Shown here piece by piece: positions 34,215-46,902 of a stretch of 64,000 bases of DNA (positions are counted from its first letter, which is position 1; the number at the start of each line of letters is the position of its first letter). A program made the position numbers and the translations under genes. The stretch covers positions 12,524,001 through 12,588,000 of the forward strand of contig CM114271.1 of assembly GCA_050084515.1 (NCBI GenBank), read 5' to 3'. The notes beneath the pieces are model-generated. The model was not told the origin of the DNA. It did no database searches and saw nothing but the letters and a program-made list of their open reading frames with translations. The stretch is from Blasia pusilla. Lineage: Eukaryota; Marchantiophyta; Marchantiopsida; Blasiales.

Positions 34215-37200
34215 GCCCAAGTCTTGCAATCCATTTGTGTACACATGTCCAAAGTTGTCATTTTTTGTACAACCATGATCTCTTGGGTATGATGCAAGGA
34301 TTCATGTCTATCTTGAGATGAGTTTCATCCATACCCCAACCCTCACATATCAACTTCCATTTGAGTAAACATAAGAGGTCTAGTTGGGATACTAAAAACC
34401 CTTGTTATTCCAACTTTTGCATCTTGTGAGGAGTTTGAAACTATTGAGCAACTAAATATCTTGACTTTAGAAAATTTGGATCTGTGAGACCTCTAATGAA
34501 GTAAAGATACTCTCTATTGTTTTTCTCTCTTCATCGTCCTCTCTTGAGTCATAGGATTGGTTAAGTTCTCACCTTAGTCGTATTGTGGGTCTTTTCGAGA
34601 AACTTTTTTCTCCCTTGGATCATTCTACAATACCTCTTGTGTCATTGGAGATACCCTTCATCTTGTGTTCTTTCTCCTCTGAGCTAGGATCTCACTTGAT
34701 CTTATGGGCAAGCTCTCCTAGTATATAGTACTTCCCATTCCACGTTGGTATCTCCAAAATATTCATAATGCCCCTACTATATTAAATATGATTTGTTTTA
34801 GTCCATAGAGCCACACGGAGCTTGCAATCATCTCACAAAATACTTACAAAGACAATTCAACTATGAGTTTGCAAGTGCAACACAAGTCAAAAGGTTCATT
34901 TTCTTACACTCAAAAGTGTCCTTACTTAGGTTTGCAAGATCCTCAAAAAAACCTCACAATAATTTTACAACTTTGCATGTAGATTCCAAAATTTTATAGT
35001 TTGATGTTGTTGGTTTTCTTACTTACAACTAACTTATGAGATTCTTGCAAACCACTTGCAAACTAGTCGAAAAAACTCACAAAAATTGTGGTCACTTTGT
35101 GAGTCCAAGAAACGGTTTTTTAACTTATAAAGTAGTCGCAATTGCTTTGTGAGTGCATCTTACATAAGGACAAAAATCATATAGTACTACCGCCCTCATC
35201 CATCCATAGATTCCCTCCTACAAGCTTTCTTGCATTTTTTGTTACTATATTAAGAAAAACTATACAATTTGTTTTCAGTATATTTTAATGTAATTTAAAT
35301 ACTAGGTATGTTGTCTTGTGGTGGTTGGTAGTACAAATACTATGATTTAATCTAAGATAAGTGTATGAAGATATCATGTCATTATTCAAGAATGACACTC
35401 TCCAAAATTCTTATTTTCTAAATTATAAGAAATAGTTGAAATTTTTTAAAAGGAAAATAAAATTCTTATTCAATCTTCTAAGTCTTAACACGTTGACATA
35501 CCATTTCTATCAATACCATTTTAAATTCCCAGTATGTGCTTAGCTTGTTGATCGAAGATCTCACCAAAGATTAGGACGTTGTGTACACTAACCTTACTTT
35601 CCTTATTTTGATAATTGGAATTGTTGTTATTCTTTCATAATATATATTTTAACTTCTTCTTATTTTACTAAGATGAAAAAACTCCTACATTTTATGAAGT
35701 GGTTTAAATCAATTTACATCCCCAACACTAATAGTTCTTAATTCTTATATTTCATTGTATACCTTATCTTTTTTTTTTCTCCGTGTTCTTACAAATTTCC
35801 ATGCCACAATTTTGGTATTTCACATGTGGGTTTGCGCCTACTATAGTCTTTTTAAAGATGTATGAAACACGTACTTATTTTGTGAACATTTCTCTCATAC
35901 ATGATGTCTTTGTCACTAGATTTTTGTTTTGAAGAGGGATGTGGATGATGATTTTTTATGCGATTGGTCGAATTTCATTGAGTTACTAATTTTATCATAT
36001 TTGGGCACATTCTTTTGATTGAATGTGGGATATGATCTTCTGAGGCGCTCTAAGACGCTAATGATTTATTTGATACAAATGAGATTCAAGAGGGATAAAT
36101 TCATGAACTTAATATATATTAAAATAATTTAATTAATAATTTCCTCTTTGCTAAAATAACGATATATTTTGGCTCAAATGGATTTTCAAAATTTTCCAAA
36201 TCTTTATTTTTGCACCAATTAAAAAGTGATTTTGTGGGATGATCACCGGAAAAAGTTTATTCACATAATGTAATATATTTAGCATTCCTTCCATATTAAG
36301 ATTTATCCACATTCAATTCATGTTCTTATAGATTAAGTTGGTAGCATGCTTGGGGACTAAGGATATTAGTATTTAACGTTAGTACATCTTAAGAGGCTTT
36401 ATAGTTTAAAAAATTAGAAAATCATAATTCATCGAATAGTTATATTTGTGAAAGGGTTTGAAACTTTTTTGGGTGATTCTAATACAATGTAAGGTTGAAA
36501 TAATTAAGAGGAGAATACCAATACATAATTCTCACTACATGGGACTAGATATCCCATGTTTCAATGTGTCATTTTTTCATTGTTTATAATAACTAAATAA
36601 ATAACTCATAATTTCACATATATATATGTCATAATAAAAAATATGAAAATATTACCTCTAAGTTTTATTTTATATTTAGAATACATATAGTTATACATGT
36701 TAATTTGATTCCTTCAAAAAGGGATTCTTTGAAGAAAATTCCGAAATGTTTATGCATGTCCAAAAATTGGATGAAAATAAATTTCTTAGAGGTTGGGATC
36801 ATTGGTATCCTAATTATTGATAAAACATTAAACATCTAAATTCACAATCCACCTTTTCTTTAAAAATCCAATGGTAAAAAATAAAGATATCATAAAATTG
36901 CCGCATTCATCAAGGAGTTTCAAGCTAGACTATCTCTTGTAGATCTCTTTTATGACTTCCAAAGAATGCACTTTTGTCTTAAGATGATTCAAATATCATA
37001 TAGAAATCCAGGTTGTGTATAAATATGTATTGAAGATGTGAGAACTTTTTAAAGGTTTATAGAAACTCGTTCCCACAGTTAAAAATGAACAACTCCAAAT
37101 TTTGTATATAGCCCCTACATTTAGTGCATGAATCTCGGATTTAAATTTTGTGGCAATATATCATCCCCAAATATGAGTGGATGTATACGTGGGTTATCCA

Positions 37201-38436
37201 TGTAGTTTGTGAGTCTTCAAGTCATATCTATAATTGGGAGACCCAGTCCCTCTTTGGAGACTAACTTCTAAGTTGGGCTCCAAATTAGGGATAAAATTTC
37301 AAATAACTCAAGGATGCAATGTTGGAAGTGCTCAAGAATATCGTATGTGTTATCAAAGAAGAATTTATGCAAAGATACTTATCTTCTTCTTTTTTGGATT
37401 TCTTTCATCATTTTCTAAAATCTATCATTGAATTTTCATTGGATTCCTCATCCCGAGTGATTCCTTTTAGAACTTTTGTTAGAAAAAAATGAAAAAAATC
37501 ATTCTCTTCATCTTATTTTCTTTGACTTCTCTTACTCATGCATTATACATAATGTTCAAAACTGAAAATAAACCCCCTTGCAATATACAAACTATATGCA
37601 TATTTCTCTTTTTGGCCTATGGTGAACAAAGTTATTGATTGGGTGAGTCCCAAAACATGATAAGTGCAAGCCTTTTTATAGCTTCAAAAAGTGTCATATG
37701 ACTCATGCGTGCAATAGTAGGCCAAAATGCATAAGACACAATGTTATATATAGACAACAAAGAGAGACATATGGCCAATCTTAGATCCTTGTAAATTTAT
37801 CATTGATTTTGAATATCAAATCCAACACTTTGACATTATCCTCTCGATATTTGAATATGGATGATTTTCACTCTACATATGAACTTGGCATTTTTCTATA
37901 TTATTCGAATGGTAGATAATTTGTTTAATTTATTCATAGCTAAAAGTTTTCTTATATTAGTTTATGTATTGTACTCCTTTGTGTAGATTCAATGATGGTA
38001 TCTAGTGTAAGATTTCCCTATTCACAAAATGATTACTAACTCAAGCACATGAGCCTAATTTTTCTAGTATCTAAGAAACAAAGACTTGCACCACACCTAT
38101 GAAGTGCTTGTTTTTTTAGATTATTCACATATTAGACAACATGGTCAATTTATTCACAAATGAAAAAAAATTTATGATGAGGGATAGAACACACGTTATA
38201 CTCTTTAGTTCTAATTTAGTACTTATTTTGAGTTTACAATTCACTATCCCTTGTTGAAAAATACTAACATACATATGTTTGTAAGTAACGTAGGAAATTT
38301 ACTTCAAGTGAAGGGCATGGAAATACTATTGTAGATTAGTCTAAGTCATCCATAACTAGCATATTTCCTTATAACTATAATATTACCTTAAATATGGGCA
38401 CACTCTCCTCAAGCATCTTCTTGCATTTCTTTGTCA
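34215..38436. other. AT-rich repeat DNA, no gene seen
   Basis: Long degenerate AT-rich stretch. Around 34820-35160 TTTGCAAGT/ACTTGCAA-type words recur, as also at 46080-46350 and 62540-62660, suggesting a shared repeat. No coding domain is recognised. Confidence 0.4.
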
Positions 38437-38709
38437 TTATATATTAGGAGCATCTTGTGTAGTGCCATCGTTGCTTCTTACGCGTAACAATACCTTCATA
38501 TTAATCAACATCCCCTCACAAATGTAGACATCTTTAATCACAACATATTGTTTACCTCTAAAATTTATTTTGCATACATTTGGATGTAGTTGCAAGTATG
38601 TAAGCATAATGCCAACAGTAATTCTCCAATTCAAGTATGTTAACTTGGCATCCTTCTTTTTCATGTTTTTTTCTCTCCATTCAAGATTTGTAGATAAATA
38701 TGATGCCAA
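38437..38709 (-). pseudogene. 90-codon open frame of unknown family
   Basis: Reads MASYLSTNLEWREKNMKKKD, then LNWRITVGIMLTYLQLHP and CKINFRGKQYVVIKDVYI. The balanced composition and beta-rich second half look more protein-like than the surrounding AT-rich frames. I do not recognise it. It is probably a fragment of a mobile-element protein. It stops at 38437 with no obvious continuation. Confidence 0.25.
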
Positions 38710-39990
38710 GATATTACATAGATATGGACTAGTTCAATTTTGAAATATCCATGAATTTTAGATTTAGGACTATAAGCTATTCTCAAAACATACTATTTTG
38801 CAATTTTTTACGTATGAAGTAGGAAATCGAGCTTGCTAAGCATTGAACCCAATACTACTCACCATTGACAAGATTTATAGTTTGATATAAATTTACATAT
38901 GTTCATGACCTTCAACTTAATCAGTTGGATCTATGATGTTACAAAATCCTTGCTAGAATTACTCGTGTGGACAATGTTAGCAAAATAGTCATTATTGCAA
39001 GTGCAAAATATGCTCTAAAAGTATAAATAACTATGTGCTTCCTATGTCCTCACAATCAATTGTTTGGCTTATGTGGGTAGTCTATCTCCTAAGTTGCAAT
39101 AGCAAAAAGCACTAATAGAAACCCATCCACTATATGCTCTACGCAACGGTAATATGACTCCTCGTGTCATAGCATCCCTTGGAAAATTTGATGTACATGC
39201 AAAATTTATAAATAATTGCTATAATACGACATATGATGTGTACATGAATCCTACACATGTGTGAGATATATTGGTTTTAAATCCACTTTATTGATAATTA
39301 CCTAATACTTTCACTCGTTCATTCTTGATTAGGAATCGGGAAAAAGTATATAGTTGGTTCTATAATTGTTTCTTTTAAGCTTGTTACGTTCTCAATTGCC
39401 CTCTCATTGGTTGGGATATTGAGGACCTTTTCCTTGTAAATCCAATTTCTATAAGTAAGTGAGAAGGATATCGAGGGTTAATGAGTTGTGCTGATATTAT
39501 ATACCCTTAATTGAATTACTATATCCTACGAGTGATTTTGTAGTTTTACCATCCTTGTCCATTGAATTTGTCTCGAAAACATCCCAAGATAAAGGAAAGC
39601 CAACTCATAGCATGACACTTAATCCACATAGTACTAGACTCAACACTCTTCAAGATATATAGTATTCACTTATTGTGAAAAGAAGACAATCGTATAATAT
39701 TTCCCACAATGGTAATGTGTTTCTTAGGGAACATATCCAAAGTGGAGAACAAATTCTCTTCAGCAAAAATTGTGCAGCCATAATCATGTGCTATTACGTA
39801 CCCGAAAGAGGCGTTCCCTTGTAATTAGATTTTTTCCGATCTTCAGATTCAAGGACATATACACAAGTACCTTATTCTATTTGAGCTATATTTTCCATGG
39901 AGCCTACATTATCACAACCTATTTTGGGTTGACAAGAAAGACTTTGTCACATCTGAGTAGCCGATAGGCCGAGATCTATTGTGGGTAGGG
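38710..39990. other. AT-rich DNA, no gene seen
   Basis: No coding support. A 65-codon frame at 39770-39967 has no recognisable features. Confidence 0.4.
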
Positions 39991-40462
39991 CGTAGGAGCC
40001 AGCGGACTATCTTGATTGTAACTTTGTCCCACGGTGTTGGATGAGGTTGAGGATAGGTCCATTGTGTCAAGAACGTCATTTTTGACAACTTTCTTGTTGA
40101 GGTCTTTCACATCCGGGTGACTTGTTGACCAGGTCATCCGCCCATGATAACCTGTGCGTGCAGGTTATCAATGGGATGGCTATTTTTAGGGGAATAGCCT
40201 TTTGGCTCTTCCCAACCCTATATAAGAGAAGAAGATGGCTTTCCTAAGCCATCTCTCTCATGTTGGGCCGTTGGAGCACCTCTCTTGTATGTGTGTGAGA
40301 TAGGACTAGGGTGCTAGCGTCCGGATTCCTTGATAGCGCAGGGTGGACGAGGCTCCATATACCGATGTAGATTGAGGAGTGGAGTTTTAGGCCGGGTGTG
40401 CCATTTTTATTACTCTTTATTTTTACATGAGAAAGATGTAAAAATGTGCCCCTCCAACTCTA
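39991..40462 (+). promoter_or_regulatory. LTR-like promoter segment with TATA box and hairpin
   Basis: Higher GC than its surroundings. TATATAA at 40219-40225 is in the context CCCTATATAAGAG, followed about 20-35 bp later by CTTTCC...CTCTCTCATG, typical of LTR or retroelement promoters. Upstream, 40141-40175 forms a strong hairpin. It abuts the 3' end of PHD-gypsy copy 2 at about 40463, where homology to copy 1 stops abruptly. Its orientation is opposite to copy 2. Ends with TG/CA could not be defined, so it may be part of another element's LTR. Confidence 0.45.
40141..40175 (+). repeat. Hairpin upstream of the TATA box
   Basis: CCCATGATAACCTG pairs with CAGGTTATCAATGGG around the loop TGCGTG, with one bulged base; 14 base pairs. 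Confidence 0.9.
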
Positions 40463-40483
40463 GATAGAAAATATCACATCTCT

Positions 40484-41008
40484 CTAACATGACCTACTAC
40501 CATATACACATCTCAGACACATCCATCCTCTCGTGGGAACCACATCAAGAAGGGGGTTCAAACATGACATATGCCACCCTCAAGAACAACCATCACATAC
40601 CAACATGGTGGCTGCACCCCTCGCAAATCCGCACAACATACACCTCAAGCCTGTAGGTACCACTTCCAAGCTCGGATCCACTGGCCCGTCTACGTTTGAA
40701 AGATGGCATGGCGCACAATTGCGCACATGATCCTTCTTAACCATACCATCCCATCCCTCAAACATGAGGACTCCGGTTGGTAATACCTCGCGCACACGTA
40801 GGATCGTACGCCCTGCAGTGACATCTAGCGTCGTGGGTTCCGCCTCCTGTAAATACACGTATTCTCCAGGATGAAACCTCCTAATCCCTGGACGATAACG
40901 TCCTCCACGAATGGTTACGTACCTCAATGTATCTCTATGTCGAGCAATAGCTAAGTTCTCAAAGTCCATAGGCATAACTCTACAAAAAACTCCGCCCATT
41001 GAGAACAC
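40484..41008 (-). pseudogene. Integrase C-terminal region and PHD finger, copy 2
   Basis: Parallels copy 1: FHPGDYVYLQEAEPTTLDV, then CMLCGFARGAATMLVCDGCS. After CDGCS a TGA stands where copy 1 has CGA (Arg), a CpG-type C-to-T change that stops the frame inside the PHD finger. Beyond it the remaining His/Cys ligands (WHMSC, MCLRC) are still readable. Copy 2 has TAT where copy 1 has its final TAG, so the two copies were inactivated independently. Confidence 0.8.
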
Positions 41009-41760
41009 GCTTGTACCAACACATCTGGATCATCAAGATCTAACACCTCCGCCATGTCACGTCGACTAGCTGCAAGTAAATCTGGCTCTCTCCCAAAGAG
41101 CAAAAAGTACGATGAAAATGACGCCAAGGATGCATGCCCACTAAAGCAATAATCCATAGCCAACCATGGTAACTGTAGGTCCCACTCCCTCAACTATCCC
41201 CGTTGCAAGCCATACTTGCGCAATCCTCTCTTCACCGTCTGTACTACTCTCTCTGCCAACCCATCCACCTCAGGATGATCTCTAGACGTGGTGCGGTGAT
41301 CTATCAGCGCCTGATCACACAAGGCATGAAACTCTCCCATGAACTCGGTACCTTGGTCAGTCAACACCTCCACCGGTGCACCAAAATGACTAAGGACACG
41401 ATCTAGAAACGCATAAGATGTTCCCTCGCTCGCCTTGTCCGGTAGTGCCACCAACTCTATCCACTTGGAGAAATGCTCCACCATGACCAACACGTACCTA
41501 TGATGCTGCCCCGTCAATGGCAAAGGTCCCGCAAAGTCTAAACTCCATCGATGACCTAAACCCATAATCGACAAAGGATGTAACTACGGAGTGGGAGCAT
41601 TGAAGGATGCTCACACTCTGTCACATACCATACATCTAGCGACAAACTGATGTACCCCAGTATGCATGCCGGACCACCAATACTGAATCTGGAATAAGTT
41701 GTAAGTACGCTCCACTCCAAAATGTCCCAACTCCTCATGGGCATGTCGCACTACATGTGC
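40951..41760 (-). pseudogene. Integrase, copy 2
   Basis: H2C2 zinc region HAHEELGHFGV...CMVC near 41755-41615; core with LDFAGPL, 'VLTDQGTEF' and 'DGLAERVVQ' carrying the DDE residues (41574-41194); continuing 'MREWDLQLPWLAMDYCFSGH' to 40951. Frames change between these blocks. Close match to copy 1. Confidence 0.85.
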
Positions 41761-42795
41761 TCGCTGGGAAGGATGAGATACCACTCGTAGGATCCGATCC
41801 CGCTCCCTAGCACTCACTGTGCTCGCTACGACGCTAGTGCGCAAGAACTCCACAACCTCCACGTCGTCATGGATATCACAACCACCTGTTGCCTCCTCAC
41901 TGACCTCCGGATCCAAAGACCCCACGACTGGAGTCATCACCTGTGATTGACCTACCATAGTCAACCAACAAAGATAAGCAGATGCATGGCAACTAGGCAC
42001 CATCTCCTCATCACTCTCTACGTGCCATCGAGCTCCTCTGTCGTCTCTCTGACTCAGACATGGGTTACGACTCAACCCATCCGCATCCTGGTTCAGCCGA
42101 CCTGGCCTATGAACCACCTCAAACTCATACTCCTGTAGTAATAGAGCCCACTTGGCAAGCTTTCCCGTAAGATTATCGGACTCTATCAACCACCTCAATG
42201 GCTAATGATCAGTGATAAGTGTGAAAGGGTTGCCGAATAATTAGCACCTGAAATGTGCCACGACCCACACTGCATCCAAACACTCTCCCTTGTAGGAGCT
42301 TTACTTCGCCTCTGCAATGTTGTTCGATCAGCTTGCTTAAGCCACAACAAACTCCCTTTCCTCGTCATCTCTCTGAGTAAGCACTACTCCTAGACCCAAC
42401 ATGCTCGAATCCGTAACCGGTCTTTGTAAAATGGGTAAGGATGTCAACCTGCCCTTGAGCTCTTGAAATGCTCGCTCCTGGTCATCTCCCCACAACCAAA
42501 ACTGATCAAGTCTCGTCAACAAGGTGAAAGACTTTGCGATCGCACTAAAACCCTTGACATACCGTGGATAGAAGTTTGTTAGTCCAAGAAATGCTCAGAC
42601 TCGACTCACATCTGTAGGGCGTGGAATTTGCGCAATAGTCTCCACCTTCGTCTGCTGAACATCTAATCCACTCGAGTATATGGTGTGTCCCAAGTACTGA
42701 ATCTGCTCCTGAAAGAATCTGCACTTGCTTAGATGTAACTTCACTCCATGTAACTGCAGTCGCCGAAACACGTTGGACCTCAAACATGGCAGCTT
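41761..42795 (-). pseudogene. Reverse transcriptase 3' part and RNase H, copy 2
   Basis: The late RT thumb reads FRRLQLHGVKLHLSKCRFF, then 'QYLGHTIYSSGLDV' (42783-42595), classic for gypsy elements, followed by 'FLGLTNFYPRYVKGF' and 'DQERAFQELKGRLTSLPILQ'. RNase H ends with 'KLAKWALLLQEYEFEVVHRP' and 'GRLNQDADGLSRNP' near 42150-42060. A spacer of about 100 codons, acidic and low in homology, precedes the integrase zinc finger. Frames are interrupted. Confidence 0.85.
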
Positions 42796-42830
42796 TCACA
42801 GGTAGTGTTAGCTGGCCATGAGAGTTAGGA

Positions 42831-42866
42831 GATGTATGTTGTGTAGCGATATGTATGCGCACGACA
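42831..42866 (-). repeat. 36-bp terminal inverted repeat, copy 2 end
   Basis: Exact reverse complement of 5455-5490. Relative to the coding sense it is the 5' end of copy 2, whereas the copy 1 repeat is the 3' end. Confidence 0.9.
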
Positions 42867-44400
42867 ACTTTTAGTAAGTGACACATGAGTTTTTTGTTGG
42901 ATTCCTCAAATAAAGAGTTATGATTCCAAGACTATTGAAAGTAGATTATATCAATATATGACAACAAAACATCTACACTCCTGCAAGCAAGGCACATGCA
43001 TTACAATGAGAGCCAAACACTATGCACCATACTATATTATGCTACTTTGGGGGGCATACATGAACCTATAATATATCATTGATATTCAACCTCCTTTTAC
43101 GTGCTAAAGTATGCTCTTAAGTGTGAACCACAACCTTAAGATTAATTATCTAAATCACTATACAATGTGCATGCACGAGACCTAGGTCCCAAAGGGGCAA
43201 AAAGTACCTTTTCTAGATGGCCTTGTATTGAATAGATAAATCTAATATATTTTGGCAACATTGTTAGCATCCAAGATTCCAATCATTTACAAATCTAAAA
43301 CTATCAAGACCATTGACCTAATTCCTCCTCATAGGGTAAATACTTTGTATGAAAAAAATGAGAACATTATATATTCATCCAATTATCTATATCATTAAAA
43401 CGGAACATATTTGCCACTAGAAGACAAAAGTCTCAGCATGGATAAAAATTTAGAATGATTTGTGTCAAAAAATATCTCTTCTCCACCGAGTTACGGAGTT
43501 GATATAGATGTAGATGGAAGCATCAATAGACCTATCCATTCTCTACCTAGTGAAGGAATGGATATAAACGTGGATGGGAGTTACTTAGTGAGTGGGGTTT
43601 AAACGAGCCATTCTAAATATTGATTCTCCCACTTTATATGAATGTAATCTCCTTCAAAAAAATTAAATCCCTTTTGAATATATTTTTTTCAATACCTATT
43701 CCTCCACTTACTCTCCAAACTTGTCTCATTCCCCAGAAACTTTGAATCCCTCCTTTTGGAACTTTTTTCCATGTCTAGTTCATCGCAAGCTCAACATCTT
43801 CTAACCTATTTAAAGGAGTTAGAAATCATTTTAGAGATTTATTCGATTATGCATATAATGAGCATGCCAACTATCATTACATCTACATCTTCTTGGTTTC
43901 CTTTATAATTTAGAGGTCATCCTATTCTAGACAAGATATGAGGTCATTAGAGTTGATATAAGAAATCCCCTTGATTTTTTAAAATGAATTTATTGGAAAT
44001 TTGGTGTATAAAATATAACATTTGGTTCGCCATACTGATAACCATCCACATCACTAATATATTGAGTTCTTTTACAACACCTTGCTAGCCGAAATAACTT
44101 TCAGATCTAAGTGAGAAATTCTTATTGTATTGTCACATGATTGGACATATTTATGTGCGTGTATCTAGGGAAGTTTGTTTATAAATTTATACTTCATGGT
44201 TAGCAAAATTAAAAAATATGCAATAGCAAATCTTAGGATTTAGGTTCAGATGATAAATTTTTGTCAAAGATTATAGATCTTATTAGCCCTCGCATTATTT
44301 TTAACATGTCACCCACTTGTACATCAATAACAGTGTAGTGGTATTTCTAACATCTTGCCCTTAAGGGACTAATTTACATTGTCCTTAGACATTCTAAATG
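42867..44400. other. AT-rich DNA, no gene seen
   Basis: No coding domain is recognised. Confidence 0.45.
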
Positions 44401-44762
44401 CAAAACAATTGGACGTATTCCAGAATATGGAAGTAAATTCTCATGGATTGGTGATGATCATTGCTCCATCTGGATGCCATAAGAAATTTTTTTTCCCAAT
44501 TCATGCAAAAATATTGGTCATTGACTTCTACTGCAGTATAAATTAACAACTATTGGTATTGGTGCTATTAGACTTCATGAGAATTCTAACTACTCACTAT
44601 ATATTTAGAATATCAATCAAGGAAGACATGCCATCAATTTATATAGCATTTGATAAATATAGCCATCTCAAAGATGTTAAGTTAATAGTCAAAGATGAGT
44701 GCTCTATGCTCATACCTCGTTTGATTCATATGATTGCAATGAGATTATATAAAGTTGGCTAG
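44401..44762 (+). pseudogene. PIF1-like helicase remnant, copy 2
   Basis: Around 44450 the plus strand reads VMIIAPSGCHKKFFFPIH, a mutated Walker A. The frame 44553-44762 then contains 'YSHLKDVKLIVKDECSMLIP', matching copy 1 'YMRLKDAKVIVIDECSMLTT'. The Lys-for-Ile change in Walker B, the broken P-loop and several stops show it is dead. It is the same family as 16779-18055, in the opposite orientation and more decayed. Confidence 0.65.
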
Positions 44763-46566
44763 TTATCAAGCTTAACTTCATTTAAAAAAGAGCTTAACAT
44801 ACTACTTGTTGACCTTTCCAATTGCCATTAGTTTGTCAACATAAAACCCTTCCACTGTGTTTGGTGTATCATATATCCTCTCTCGTCATTGTAATTCTAC
44901 GAAAAAATACATAAGTATAAGTTGTACTTATTATTATCATACGATTAATATCAATGTTCAGTTTGGATATCTATGGGACATCCATAGTTTTAACAACTTG
45001 TTGTATTTGTCAAAGCACTCTAACACTTGTAATTGGATTTCTGGATCTTGCGGATTCCCTAAAATTTGAAAAATTAATTTTTTCAACCTAAATTATTTCT
45101 TTTGGGGTTTTTTTAATATTAGCATATAACATTAAAAATAAAAATGCTTTATGATATTAAAAATGAGAGAAAATAGTAAAAAACATATAAGATGCATATG
45201 TCTTTTACAAGGACGTGGATAAAACCAGTGTATAAATCCTCAATTATGTATTTTTTTGTTGTATATAAATAAAAAATATATATTCATATATACTACATGC
45301 CTATAATCGTACGTACTATTATGTCGAATCGAGGCTAGATAGTTCCATCTAGTTCCGTCATTGATGGTCTTCCATTATATTTCAATCCATATTTTTAGAT
45401 CCTTCTTTGTTAGTTGGAATGTGAGCTTGTTTGAATCCACTACTACTTCTTCTTTAAACCTCCTCAAAGATTCCACATTGTAGATCCGCCTCTCACTCTT
45501 GAAAGTGTTTTCAATCCTATCTCCTCTACCTTCATTACAATATATAATCCTTGAGCAAATATTGCTTCTTTAATACGAAGCATGTTGTTCTCTCGCTCTC
45601 TCTTTTGCAAATCAACTCACTCCTTTACTTGAGTGTTTGGCTCTACTCATAAAACACTCTTCTTCTTGACTTGTATGCACAAAGGAGAAGAAATTTTCTT
45701 TGCAGCTATTTCTGTAAAGCCTTAGTTCAATCTCTTAAAGTTCTTCACAACTCATAAACTTCTCAAGTCTACCTTTTTTAATTAGCTATTACATCTTATT
45801 TTATAGTGAACCACATCTCTCTGTACTTCAACACCCTCTTCATTGTCGAGATACCTTTTTATAGGTTCATCACTACAACTACTGTAAGAAGCTAAGGCAT
45901 ATCTAGAATGGCTTATTTCATCTTCAACATCAATTCTTTTGTGTGTGCTCTACAATAATAGTCGTTGTTGATTTTGAGTTTATATCTTCTTGTTCAACTA
46001 AATCGTCCTCAATAATCCAACCATTTGGAGAGGCACATATATTTCCACTACAAGGGACAAGAGGATACATAGGGTTTCATTTAATAGTTTTATTTTGGCA
46101 TGGACTACCATTTTGCGAGTATACTATGAATATTTGTTTGCAAGTGCATGTCATGCAAGTATATTGCAAGATATTTGCAACAAAAGCAATCTTTATAAGT
46201 ACATAGAGATATTATTATAAGATATTGGCAACTTTGCAACACAATGTGCAAGTCCATTTTGGGTTCAAAGAAAATATAATGTGCAAAAGAGATATTTTGT
46301 GAGTATGTGGACTTGCAAGGAACTCGTATTTGTATGTCATAAATTTGTAATCTTGTTCCTTTTTTTTAACACTTCAAAGGCGCTTTGCCCAAGTTATTTC
46401 AACACTCTTTCTTTTTTACATGCATGGATGGTGCTTTCAAGGATAAGTGGAATTAAGTATAACTCCAACTTGATGCTAATAAAATTGCATGGGATTTGAA
46501 TAATGTCTAAGAGGATTTTTTTCTCCCTTACTCTAACAATAAAATCAATAGTAAGGTTGAGAAAAT
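44763..46566. other. AT-rich DNA, no gene seen
   Basis: No domain is recognised. Recurrent TTTGCAAGT-type words at 46080-46350 resemble those at 34.8 and 62.5 kb. Confidence 0.4.
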
Positions 46567-46902
46567 TTGATAGTAGCTGTGATGACTATGATAAGACTGA
46601 AGTGGATGATCTTGAAGATGCAAAAAGTCATGTGGAGGAGTAAAATATCCCATTTTAGGCCAAATAATGTTGACAATGAAGCTTTTGTCAAAAAATTGCG
46701 CACAATATATAGGGAATTGAAACAAATAATCATGTCAAATACAGAAGAACCACAAACCATTAAAGAGTGCTCCCAAAAACTCCAAATTGATAAGTTAGGA
46801 GAATTGCATTTTAACTCTCAATCTAAGGAAGCTTATAAACGAAAGAAAATTTGCAAATTGATAAGTGACAAGAGGAAAGGAGTAAACAAGAGAGGAAGAT
46901 GA
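46567..46902 (+). pseudogene. 111-codon Lys-rich open frame, unknown
   Basis: Reads FVKKLRTIYRELKQIIMSNT, then QTIKECSQKLQIDKLGELHF and ends in a basic tail (KKICKLISDKRKGVNKRGR). Two amphipathic helices and a basic tail look like a real, perhaps nucleic-acid-binding, domain. Its uninterrupted frame in AT-rich surroundings is unusual. I do not recognise it. It may be an exon of a mobile-element protein. Confidence 0.3.

Larger units (their letters stand above)
40463..42866 (-). mobile_element. PHD-finger Ty3/gypsy-like element, copy 2 (RT-RNase H-integrase-PHD)
   Basis: The fullest copy here. In minus-strand order: terminal repeat (42866-42831), about 35 bp of further leader, then directly the late part of reverse transcriptase (from about 42795), RNase H, integrase zinc and core, and the PHD region ending at TAG 40484-40486. 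The RT palm with YMDD and any gag or protease are missing, so an internal deletion removed the 5' coding half. Multiple stops and frameshifts are present. Homology to copy 1 ends at about 40463, where an LTR-like segment is joined. Confidence 0.85.

Noticed and set aside
34820-35160. TTTGCAAGT-rich stretch as a tandem array
   Set aside because: The words recur irregularly and no repeat unit could be defined; similar stretches at 46.1 and 62.6 kb suggest only a dispersed repeat.
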